Shown here one piece after another: positions 55,671-64,000 of a DNA stretch of 64,000 nucleotides. Position numbers and translations under genes: made by a program. The DNA is from Undaria pinnatifida (Eukaryota; Sar; Phaeophyceae; Laminariales; Alariaceae). Each line of letters opens with the position of its first letter. The first letter of the stretch is position 1. The DNA is taken from NCBI GenBank assembly GCA_012845835.1, contig JABAKD010000020.1:12763488-12827487 (forward strand), written 5' to 3'. The notes below the pieces were generated by a model, which was given only the letters and a program-made list of their open reading frames with translations, did no database searches and was not told the DNA's origin.

Positions 55671-56736
55671 ATCAAGGAAAGCGAGGGCCGGTGAGGTCGT
55701 GAGCTCCGCCAAGATTTCTCGCACCAACTTCTCCATGGCAGGCGTGCAGGTAAACTTAACCCCCTTCCGGAGGAGCGCGTTAATCGGGACGACGTCTCTT
55801 ATATAAGTCGGGAAAAAAATTGCGGTAATAGTTGACAACACACATAAGTGCGCGCACCTGCTTAACGTCTGTAGGCATCTGTATATTAGTCAATGCCGAC
55901 ACTTTTTCCGCGCTTGGGCGTAGGCCTGCTGGAGAAACGGAGTGGCCCAGAAAGGTCGCATAGGTGGCACCCAATCGCGCCTTCGAGAGGGAAAGCTTAA
56001 GATTGTGCTTTCGAAGGCGTTCGAAGAGGGAGCTAATCGTCCGGACATGTTCTACCGGGTCGGAACTGAACACGATGACATCGTCGAGGTAAGCTGCCAC
56101 CTGGTTCAAGTCCTTGATTACCTCATTGATGGCCTTGACGAACCACCCAGGCGAGGCGCTGCTGCCTTGAGGCATAACGAGCCACTCATAGAGGCCTGTG
56201 GGTGTGCAGAACGCCGCAAGGGGAACTGTGTCCTTGTGTGACGTTATCTGGTGGAACAAGGAAACCAAGTCGGACAAGAAAAACACCCACCCTGAGCCTA
56301 AAAATCCCAGGACCTGGTCCACGCGGGGGATCGGCAGTTGGCTGAGCTTGCTAATTTGGTTGAGCTTCTTGTAGTTCACCGTGATCCTCACACCGCCATG
56401 TTTCTTCGGGATGACCACCAGCGGGCTCGAGTACGGTGAAGTCGAGTGCTGAATTAGCCCAGCCGCGAGGTACTGGTTGAGGGTCGCGTCTACTTATTTG
56501 GCCAGTATAGGGTTTATGCGATGGGGCCGTGAAGTGACCGGAGCAATGCCCTCCGGAACCGAGATTTCGAAGGGCATCAGGGAACAGGACCCATAATCCG
56601 TCTTGGAGGTGGAGAACACGTCAGGAAAGTTGCAGAGCACATCCCCCAGTTGTTCGATGGCCGGGGGTCCCAACCAAGGTCGTGTAAGTCGGACGCGATC
56701 TCCCGCAGGTGCGGTGGGAGTCGGGTCCAGACGCAT
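55671..56736 (-). pseudogene. pol: gypsy reverse transcriptase
   Basis: The frame enters with LGDVLCNFPDVFSTSKTDYG and the primer-strand motif HRINPILAK, meets a TAA at 56494..56496, and continues in the same frame: YSSPLVVIPKKHGGVRI, NYKKLNQISK, LPIPRVDQVL. The palm has FFLSDLVSLFHQI, LYEWLVMPQG and the catalytic VAAYLDDVIVFS. Then comes TFLGHSVSPAGL. A shift at an A7 run (plus, near 55807-55813) moves to the frame with INALLRKGVKFTCTPAMEKL. All catalytic Asp residues are kept, so the active-site sequence is better preserved than the frame. Confidence 0.87.
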
Positions 56737-57283
56737 AGAAACGCAGAACGCTGGGCTGGGTTCAAACGTTCCATTAGCGCTGGTGAGGGCAGCGGCACGG
56801 CGGGAGCTATCCCCTCCGTGTCAGGCGAACGCGCGACCGCAGAGACCTGACTGTTCGAAGTCTGGCCAGGGTGCGGCCCCGCAGCGTGGGTGAGGTGTTG
56901 CAAGGCACCCAGCGGGACGCACCAAAGTGGAGCGTCGGCGACCCCGACAAGGTCGCCTGGCTCGAGATCCGCGACACCTGTTAAGGGAAGCATCTGTCGT
57001 CCTGAAGCAACAAGGTGTTTCTGCCCCGAAATAAAGTGCGGCTGCGGCAGTATGTCGACAAAATAGTGTCCTGTGAGCGCAGGGGGGCCGTTACTGCGCA
57101 CCAAGTTGACCGCGAGCAGTTGAGGCTCGTCCGACAAGGTGACACGTGTAGTGCCATCATAGAAGCACCGTTCGAAGCTGCGGGGTCGACGGCATAAGCC
57201 GCTACGCATGGTGAAAAGCACCGTTCGAAGCTGCGGGGTCGACGGCATAAGCCGCTACGCATGTGTGGCGTGGTGGGACAACG
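56737..57283 (-). other. protease-RT linker with 53-bp tandem duplication
   Basis: This is an open minus frame (56577..57248) with VNLVRSNGPPALTGHYFVD and LEPGDLVGVADAPLW. At its start a 48-bp block is present twice (57163..57210 and 57216..57263, offset 53 bp). The offset is not a multiple of three, so the duplication itself shifts the frame. Confidence 0.7.
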
Positions 57284-57716
57284 TCAGCTCGCCCAAAACC
57301 CGATTATCGAGGGGACGAGGGGGCGGGGCGCGGTACGAACGGGTGTAAAAGCGCATCCAGCTGTCGCGGCCCAGCAAAACAGCGTGCTGCATGACCGGTG
57401 GAGGGACGATGCATGCTCACACTGCGAGAGAGCACGTCGGTTCTTTTTCGTGGAAGAATTGAACGCTCCGACGGATGTGGATCGCGGTCCGTAAAGGGGC
57501 GGATTCGCCAAAACCACCCCAGGAGCGAGGGCTGCTGGGCCGCTCGCACGCCGATGAAGCGGCGCCTGCCGATAGCATACAGTCCAACACGTCACGTCGG
57601 ATGAAGGTTTGGGGGGAGCTAGTGTCGAGGAGCGCCGTACATCTGTAAGGCGCAATGGCGTCCCCTCCGCTATGTATTGCAATCTCGGTAGTCAAAGAAA
57701 GGTCGTCAAGCGTCAC
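57284..57716 (-). pseudogene. pol: gypsy aspartic protease (retropepsin)
   Basis: CTALLDTSSPQTFIRRDVL has the active-site triad as Asp-Thr-Ser where retroviral-type proteases usually have Asp-Thr-Gly or Asp-Ser-Gly. After a frame change, MQHAVLLGRDSWMRFY matches the C-terminal LLG(R/L)D motif. The protease cuts the Gag-Pol polyprotein. Frame breaks make this copy inactive; the DTS change could be natural or a mutation. Confidence 0.68.
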
Positions 57717-57778
57717 GGTACCCCCGACGAGGCAGGGGCCATGTTCTGGCAGTGCACGGTCTTAGGCACTGCGAGAAG

Positions 57779-58453
57779 CTATCGCCAAAACCTCCGGGCT
57801 TTGGTGGGCGGGTGCGCCCAAAAATTGACCGAAGGAGGGCCTTGGCCAGCGCCGACTGCGATCCCCAGGTGCAACTGCTGAGCGGACGAGACTTCGTGGA
57901 TTCCAGCATTCCCGGTGGGGCTGCGGAACCGACGAGGGGAGGCCGGGTGTAGCGATCCGGCCTCGCTGCCGCGAATTGCTTCGCGAACGGCAGAGAGTGC
58001 CTCACCGAACAATTTTTCCCCTCCACTTGTGTGGGTCCTTGGCGAGGGGGTCGTCCGCCCGTTGTTCCACACTGGGTCCAGAGGACTGGCCTCTCCCAAA
58101 CGTTTCTTGGCAGTGCTCAAAAGGTGAAGTTTCATGGCTGGGTTCTGCGTAAATTTGGCGTAAGTGCCAGATAACACGGCATTTTTCTTCTCCCTGTGCC
58201 AAACAGCGGTGTCAAAGTCGCGCACGCCTCGACCGACGCGTTTGTGTGTGCTGGGGTCAGGCGATGACATGATGAGCTCCACTGCGCGATGGTCTTTAAA
58301 AAACCGAGTCTTTTTGGACATCATAAACTTCTCCGCGCAAGAATATGATACGCCGTCGACGACAAACGACGAAGGAGACCACTGCGAGAAAAAGGACGGC
58401 GGTTGCCAGAACAGCACCACTTTGTCTGTGGAGTATTCGAGGGAAGAGTCAAA
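57779..58453 (-). CDS. NADAR (YbiA-like) domain inside gypsy element
   Basis: An open minus frame of 224 codons. From N to C: VVLFWQPPSFFSQWSPSSF, VDGVSYSCAEKFMMSKKTRF (the family's G.xY.xxE..M...K signature), HKRVGRGVRDFDTAVW, LSGTYAKFTQNPAMKLHLL, EASPLDPVWNNG and EKLFGEALSAVREAI. Nearly every motif of the NADAR/DUF1768 family is present in order, at about its usual length. Family members are N-glycosidases acting on riboflavin intermediates (YbiA) or removing ADP-ribose from guanine in DNA. The usual 'VWGIG' is VWNNG here. A TAG at 58454..58456 separates it, in the same frame, from the upstream spacer ending DGLAPS. It sits after Gag and before protease, so it would be made as part of the polyprotein. 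The frame itself has no lesion, unlike its neighbours. Confidence 0.82.
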   Translation of the reverse strand, partial: FDSSLEYSTDKVVLFWQPPSFFSQWSPSSFVVDGVSYSCAEKFMMSKKTRFFKDHRAVELIMSSPDPSTHKRVGRGVRDFDTAVWHREKKNAVLSGTYAKFTQNPAMKLHLLSTAKKRLGEASPLDPVWNNGRTTPSPRTHTSGGEKLFGEALSAVREAIRGSEAGSLHPASPRRFRSPTGNAGIHEVSSAQQLHLGIAVGAGQGPPSVNFWAHPPTKARRFWR

Positions 58454-59927
58454 CTACGACGGTGCCAACCCGTCGGTGGCCGTGTTAGGCATGTGACTCT
58501 GTAATGTCTCCGTCTGGGAACACCAGTCTTCGGCACTTTGGGCCTGCAGCGTCCCCGTCTGGGAACGCCTGGCCTCGGAAGCACGGCGCGAGCCCGAACC
58601 CGCGGGTGGTCGCGTCGTGCCTTGTCGCTCTTTGGTGTAAAATCGCAAGGAAATGCTCTAACTGCGTCCGAAGGGGCAGGGGGCTCGGAGCTGTTGCTGC
58701 TTAACGAGAGGAGTGATTATTTCGTATATTCGCGGGAATAACGTCCAGTTGGTCGGGCTGGAGGCCGTGGCGTCACCACTGGCCCGATGCGCAGTGTCGG
58801 ATCTCAATTCTGTGCCACTGGGGCAGACGTAGCCTGGTGCACGTCGGTTAGCGTGCCTATAGACGGAGTAGGGGCCGTAGACCCTATGCGCGTCTTCGAG
58901 AGCGGGGCTCGAGCAAATGGCGATGAATTTCTCGCCCGAGGGGGCTCGTTCCCGTTAGCCCTCTTGGAGGAGGGAGACGAGGTAGCTAAGCTTGTCGGCT
59001 CCTCCTTGGTGGGAAAAAGGATAGAGCGCCCGCTACTATCGCGAGGAAACACCGGATCGAATGTCGCAAAAATCTCGGTGTATTTGGGTTGGCTTTCCCA
59101 CACCTCAAACCAACCGCCACTTCACGGTCAGGAAGAAGTGGAGATGAACCCGCTCGCGTATGAAGACGATGCGTCGTCGCCGCAGCCTTCTTGCTGCGCG
59201 ACGCGTGCCAGGGGGGAGCGTGCCAGGTGCAGACTCCTGTGTCATGGTTGAGGGGGAAAGAGTTAGGGGCGCGTGCCCCCATTGCCGAGTTTGAGCCACC
59301 GCAGAGGGGGACGGCACTGGGAGCGCGGGTTCCCGTTGCCGAACTCGGACCATGATCGAGGGGAGCGACGCTGTGAGCGCGCACTCCCTTCGTGGAAAAT
59401 GTAACCTGGCTGGGGGGGGGCACGCTGGGAGCACTGGTCCCCACCGCCGGTCCTACGCCGTGAAGATCGTCAGCAGGCGGCGTTGGAGCCCGTGTGCTCT
59501 TAACAGAAAGAATTTGTGCCGCGCCACGTGGAAGGCGAGCCACAGGCACTCGACGTGTCCCCAACAGTGCCGTCGGCGGACGGATCTGGTGTGCCGTAGC
59601 GCCGTCGCGCTGTCAGTTGCCGGTGCAAAAGGTACCCGGTTGGCGCGCGCTGGGGTTTCCGTTCGGATTGTGGGTTGCCCCGAAGCGCTTCCCCGGAGCA
59701 GACGCGGAAGCCGAAGAAGCTGGCGAGGGTGGGACAGTACCATGTTACCTGGGCGTGTATGGGCTGTTGTGATTACCGCTGTGGCTGTGGTTGCCACTGT
59801 GACTGTTTACCTTGCCCTGGTCCTGGTGGTACCCTCGTGATTGGTTTGAACGATTTCGGCGATTTTTGTTGTAGTTTTGCGAGCGAGAAGACCTCCCGTC
59901 GCGGCGGTAGCTAACCATACATGCTTG
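58454..59927 (-). other. Gag-NADAR spacer, Pro/Ser/Arg-rich
   Basis: A mosaic of minus frames (58454..58648, 58804..59103, 58986..59564, 59453..59797), rich in Pro, Ser and Thr. It contains PKYTEIFATFDPVFPRDSSG and a repeated theme of the type RAPSAVPLCGGSNS/GARAPNSFPLNH. No domain is recognised. The TAG at 58454 ends it in the NADAR frame. Confidence 0.5.
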
Positions 59928-62547
59928 TCACCGTCGGCAAACGTTGTCATCGCCGAGTTGGCCGAGTTCAGGGTTTAGACAGCCGCCGGCGTTGATAAAG
60001 GGATGCCTACAGTTGCGCAAGGAGTGGGTGTCTTCGTGACGATTGAAGCAATGACCCCGGTTTTCTCGGAGAGCAGCGGCGTGGGCGGAGGGCGTGAGGA
60101 GGCCGCTCCAGAGGGGAGGGTCGTCGGTCTTAAACGAGGAATTAACAGCGAAAACGTCTGCATAGTGTTGTGCTTCTAAGGGCCAGCAGCTGGACATTTT
60201 GTCGAGCCAGGGATCGGTGCGATCAGCAAACGACATCACAATAGGATTATGGCTTGATCCCGTCTGCCAAGAAGGCGATTGGGACGGCAATCGGCCCTGG
60301 CCGCGCCCATGAACGGCGGGACGGGGTCCCGACGACGGGGCGAATGACAGCACTCCCATCGAGGAAACAGGTTGAGAAAAAACAAATTCGCCGTTAACGG
60401 CAGGTGTCTTATTGTGCGCCAAGTCACTGAAAGCTCTCCACATGGCATCTAACGAGGCATATGGTCGTGGGTCCGTTGCGTTCGAGCCAGGGTACAATGT
60501 AGGCATGAGCGTCGGAAGCTGTTCGTTGACCGCCGTCCTAACCACCTCCAATACCACATCCGTCCCCGGAGACAAAACACGCTCTCTCCCCGTGACTGCC
60601 GATACTATCACACGGAACCCCCGACTGGAATCAGAAAAAGGCGTGTCGTTACACTCTCCAAAAGTATGCAACTTAGTGTCGCCTTCCCCCGTGTCGACCC
60701 GGTCGAAGTGCGTTACGAGCAGGCGTAGCAGGAGGGTGAAGGTCTCGGGCCCAGATGCTTCTCCGTCCATCGCTCTTGACACCCGAAGAAGTCGTCGATC
60801 AAAGTGGTTATGCGGGCGGTCGTGGGCCTGTCAGGTGTTGTGGCACGGTTTAATGCTAGGCGGAAGGGGTGGATCCAACCGGTTACCCACGTGGGCGCAC
60901 GTACGCCCTCTTCGAAACGGTCGTCGCAGCGCATGAGTATGTCAGTCATTGCAGACCGAGTCGAACGTGTGAGTTGCTGTGTGCCGTCAGACTTGTTCAA
61001 AGAGGCGGGGAACGGCAGCACAAAAATGCGGAATATGTCCTTGTAGAATAACTTAACATAGGCACGCCTAACCGAGTCATCAAGCGTGGATTTTCCTAGA
61101 GCCGCGGCGGTAGCAAGTTCGGCGGTACGCGCGCGGGCCAAATCCGAAGAAACAGGCTTGATGTGGTCACCCGACACAAGCACTTTGCTCAGCCGTTCAG
61201 CGGAGGAAGCAATATCCACCAGGAAAGGAGTTACTTTCCTCGTGCCGGCTCCCACGGTCACCTCGCCGTGGTCCGTGTTCGAGCCCGAAGACGAGCGGGA
61301 GGAGGTGGATGAGCCGTCCCACGCTGAAGACCCTTGTGCGCTGTTCCGCCGTCCTCCGGTGCCTCCTCCCGAGCTGCGGCCGCCTCCGCGGTTGGTTCGG
61401 GTCTGGTTGCTCCCTTGGCGGCGCCCTGAGCCATCACAAGTTCCCGACGCTCCTCCCCCGCTTCCACCACCGTTGCCGCCCCCGCGGCGGTTGTGGTGGC
61501 CACCACCCCCATCACTTTCCCCGTCTCCCCAGTCTGGCCGCCACCACCCCCGGAGCTACCACCTCCACGGTTGCGGCTGTCACCGCGCCACAAGTTGGTT
61601 GCGTGCCTTCCGTCCAGCGCTTCCTTTGGCGTCGGCCAGAGAACGGGGTCGGGGACGTCGTCGTGGGTCAATCTTGAGGCTTTGACCAAGGCGAGGGCAG
61701 GTGCCCGCCTCATCTGCCTGAAGGCGGAGTTGTTTTCGCAGCGGGCCCAGACCGCTCCGACCGAAAGATCTTCCACCTTGAACGACGACCGTCGCTCTGA
61801 CGTTAAGAGGGCCGTGACCGCTGCTACCACCGTCTCCGCCAGATCCGCCGAGAACTCTACCCTCGGCGTAGTTGCCATGTATTGGACGCTGCCCATCATA
61901 CAGATTTCGTCTCCGCGTCGTGGCTCCTGGGAACGCCCAGCGGGGCCGCCGGAGGCAGGGTAGCTCTCGCCGCAGTAGACATAGCTGAGAGGGCAATGGC
62001 TTGGCGCGCCCTCTCTACCGCGCGGGACGCCTCTCGAGCGGCGGCCCTTGCCTGGTCGAGGGCTTCATCCTCACGGCGTCGGCGTTCATCATCGTAGCGC
62101 CTGCATTCCTCACGCCGGTGCATTGTCGCGGTTGTATCGTCGAATGCTCGCTGGGCCCGAGTAATTTCAGACTCGGAGTCCGAGGGGCCGACATGAGTGC
62201 CCCGGTCTCCGGAGCTCTGAGGGAGGCGTTCTGTCGAGCGCGGAGAGTCCAGGTGGCGGCGGTGGTGCTCTGTCGAGTGCGAGACCTGGCGAGACCTGGC
62301 GTCTAGATGCCCCCGCGCCCGGTAGGGGTTTTTCCGCCTCCTCCTCGTGGACCGGCGAGTCGACCCGGTCGGTCGGTGTGCCTTGGGGGTGACCGCTCGC
62401 GTTGGTGTCGCTGTCATCGTCGGGTTCTCTTCCGGTGGTCCTCCCCGTCTCGAGTCGCGGATCTCGAGCGCTCCCTTCCTTCTCCCTGGGCCTCCTGGTT
62501 GGGGTGCGTGGAGGACCGCAGTCTGCCCAAGTAGCCTGCATCGTCAC
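59928..62547 (-). pseudogene. gag: gypsy Gag region, several frameshifts
   Basis: The minus frames follow one another. 62547 starts MTMQATWADCG and is Pro/Arg-rich. 61896..62417 has a charged coiled coil (RREDEALDQARAAAREASRA). 61258..61899 has MATTPRVEFSADLAETVV and a Gly-rich part. 60713..61261 has TRSTRSAMTDILMRCDDRF and WIHPFRLALNR. 59928..60782 ends with GHCFNRHEDTHSLRNC, a zinc knuckle whose second Cys is Arg, then LNPELGQL. Position upstream of protease, the coiled coil and the knuckle support Gag. At about 870 codons it is long. Three or more shifts break it. Confidence 0.68.
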
Positions 62548-62548
62548 T

Positions 62549-62632
62549 GGTAAAACGCCAACCTTATCGTACGAAACCCATCCAAATTATCTCAATTCGG
62601 ATAATTACAAGCCTCTCGAGGCCGTACCCCCC
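62549..62632 (-). repeat. extra LTR piece next to gag start
   Basis: AAACGCCAACCTTATCGTAC...CTCGAGGCCGTACC matches 51218..51296 at roughly 90% and 62908..62986 less well. It is therefore the better partner of the left LTR, cut short, with a more distant LTR copy (62743..63457) just outside. Confidence 0.6.
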
Positions 62633-62742
62633 CCGCCTTTTTGTATTTATTTTACAAACCTCAGCTATATGAATCGATAAATTAGTGCTTGAAACTTTTT
62701 TCGGACGTAAAAATTTCCAAAATATTGTATAATCTCATGTTA

Positions 62743-63457
62743 TTGGGTGGGGACACAGAGTGTCCCCTGAAGGTCTGCCTGTTGAGCAAGCTATTGAGCA
62801 GGTCCTCGGTGAATACGTACCCACTTTCTACTTCCACAGAGCCCCGGATAGCAACTGAGAGCCGAGGCGCATGCCTCGGTTTCATTTCCTGACTACCCCG
62901 AGTAGATAACGCTAACATATCATACGAAAACGGCCCATTACCTATCAAATCAGATAATCGCACGCCTTTCAAGGCCGTATCTCAACACTAGATCACCTTT
63001 ATGAGCCGTATATATACGCATAAATATGAGAGATTCGGGGAAACTCCGATTCTACGAACTAGATCATGAGTCGAACATGCGCCTCCTCAAAACCCACTCC
63101 CACACCTCTAACGGCCTGGCTATGGAGCCAGGAAAACGCGAAGAAAAACTGTTGAAGGAAACGCAGACCCTACAACAAGGCAAACCACCCATCAAAAACC
63201 TGTCGCGTACCGCCGGTGTGGCAGGGGGGGGGGACAGAAAAGGCTCTACGGCACGAACCACAGACACGGCACTATGGCAAGGCAAACCTTTGTCGATAGG
63301 AAAACGAAAGGGGAACACAGGCGCTGATACAAGGGAGAAGGCATGCCAAAAACCTCCAGCGGACCATTGGCATGGCGGGGGTTATATGAGGAAACGACAA
63401 ATTCCCGGAATGGAAGGTGACACCACCTACAGCCCCGCGAGTTGGAGGAGTGTTTAA
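62743..63457 (-). repeat. LTR-like repeat, right
   Basis: It is colinear with 51043..51827 but clearly more diverged than 62549..62632. It may be the 5' LTR or a solo LTR of a related, older element next to which this one inserted. Confidence 0.6.
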
Positions 63458-63756
63458 CCGATAGTAGTTGTACCATACCATATACGTACGTATAGTAAAT
63501 ATAACCTTGAGATGAAGTATAATAATACGTGTAGTAGCTAGCATTACAATAATTATTGTTGTCGTTGATGTTCACCCTGACAACATCCATAGCACAAACG
63601 CAGCTTGCAACAATGAGTATCGACCTTAATTTATCGAAGTCACAGCTGACGTGTTTAGAAGCTCTTTTTTTTATATCATACCAGTACGTATACTACGTAG
63701 ACTGCACAACAAGTAGTAAGTGGTATACAGCACTTGACAAATAGCACTCGGTGTCA
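63458..63756. other. no gene; worn TIR-family end
   Basis: CGCAGCTTGCAACAATGAGT near 63600 resembles the arms of the TIR family. Otherwise only short ORFs. Confidence 0.35.
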
Positions 63757-64000
63757 TTTTCCTCTTTTCAACCATTCGTTGTCTCCAGCCCGCGTTCCCG
63801 ATCGTGTTTCCACCCATTCCGGACTGCATCTATCTCCTGGTCATATCTCGATTACGTTCCGGACCGATTTCCCGACTGTTGTCGACAATTATTCCGCCAA
63901 CTCCTATATCATCCGCTTTCTCGATGACCCGGGACCGATCAAGATCGACCACTTGCCATCATCACCATTTCACGGAGCGCCATCCACGGGTCCTGGTGTT
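63757..64000 (+). pseudogene. second gypsy element, integrase C-terminal tail (cut by window edge)
   Basis: The plus frame reads SPGHISITFRTDF, then NSYIIRFLDDPGPIKIDHL. This matches the tail of the minus-strand gypsy (KVYLVRFLDDLGPIKL), where a chromodomain is usually found. It lies on the opposite strand and is open to the last base. The rest of the element may lie beyond the right edge or be lost; Pol would normally precede this part, and 63.46-63.75 kb shows none of it. Confidence 0.6.

Larger units (their letters stand above)
51043..63457 (-). mobile_element. Ty3/gypsy-type LTR retrotransposon carrying a NADAR domain
   Basis: On minus, from right to left: LTR-like sequence, Gag region (62.5-59.9 kb), Pro/Ser-rich spacer, NADAR domain (58.45-57.8 kb), protease (57.7-57.3 kb), RT (56.7-55.6 kb), RNase H (55.67-55.27 kb), linker, integrase (54.3-53.4 kb) and a long C-terminal tail to 52205. 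The RT-RNase H-integrase order defines Ty3/gypsy. Flanking repeats lie at 51043..51827 and 62743..63457, with an extra 84-bp LTR piece at 62549. Many stops and frameshifts show a decayed copy. At over 11 kb between repeats it is long for gypsy. Confidence 0.85.

Overview
This is a repeat-rich window of a nuclear genome from a complex eukaryote. The host genes are broken into short exons by long introns with GTGAG/GTAAG donors. The leucine-rich-repeat (LRR) gene carries one 24-residue repeat per 72-nt exon, always in the same splice phase, an arrangement described for Ectocarpus LRR genes. With the style of kinases and retroelements, this points to a brown alga or a close stramenopile relative. 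That is an inference; nothing here names the species.

Layout: 0.3-3.0 kb holds the N-terminal part of an LRR protein on the minus strand, running off the left edge. At 3.2-9.9 kb is a six-exon protein kinase, also minus; its exons join in phase and supply nearly all kinase motifs. An orphan exon at 32.6-33.05 kb encodes a helical domain of the kind I would expect at the N-terminus of such a kinase. I see no other convincing host gene.

The rest is mobile DNA: a copia-type LTR element without reverse transcriptase (10.1-15.2 kb); a Gag-like fragment (17.5-18.3 kb); three decayed LINE copies (18.9-20.3, 34.8-37.6 and 41.4-45.4 kb) plus an inverted LINE 3' end (37.7-38.96 kb) carrying a 734-bp insertion; a DDE-transposase fragment (21.5-22.2 kb); several members of a TIR family with about 170-bp arms and G-tracts; a 111-bp MITE; a hairpin-rich TIR element (30.36-31.15 kb); tRNA-like repeats; and arrays of a 12-bp CCGTGG-centred unit.

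A Ty3/gypsy element fills 51-63.5 kb on the minus strand. Between its Gag region and its protease it carries a recognisable NADAR (YbiA-type, ADP-ribose-linked N-glycosidase) domain, which is not a standard retroelement part. A second gypsy fragment on the plus strand runs off the right edge.

The two best candidates for something undescribed are the NADAR-bearing gypsy element and a 1.02-kb foldback-like element at 43.63-44.65 kb. The latter sits in a LINE ORF, is flanked by a perfect 12-bp target duplication, and is built almost wholly from CCGTGG-type repeats in inverted arms. Nearly every element ORF is broken by stops or frameshifts, so most of this DNA looks inactive, unless some of the homopolymer shifts are sequence errors.
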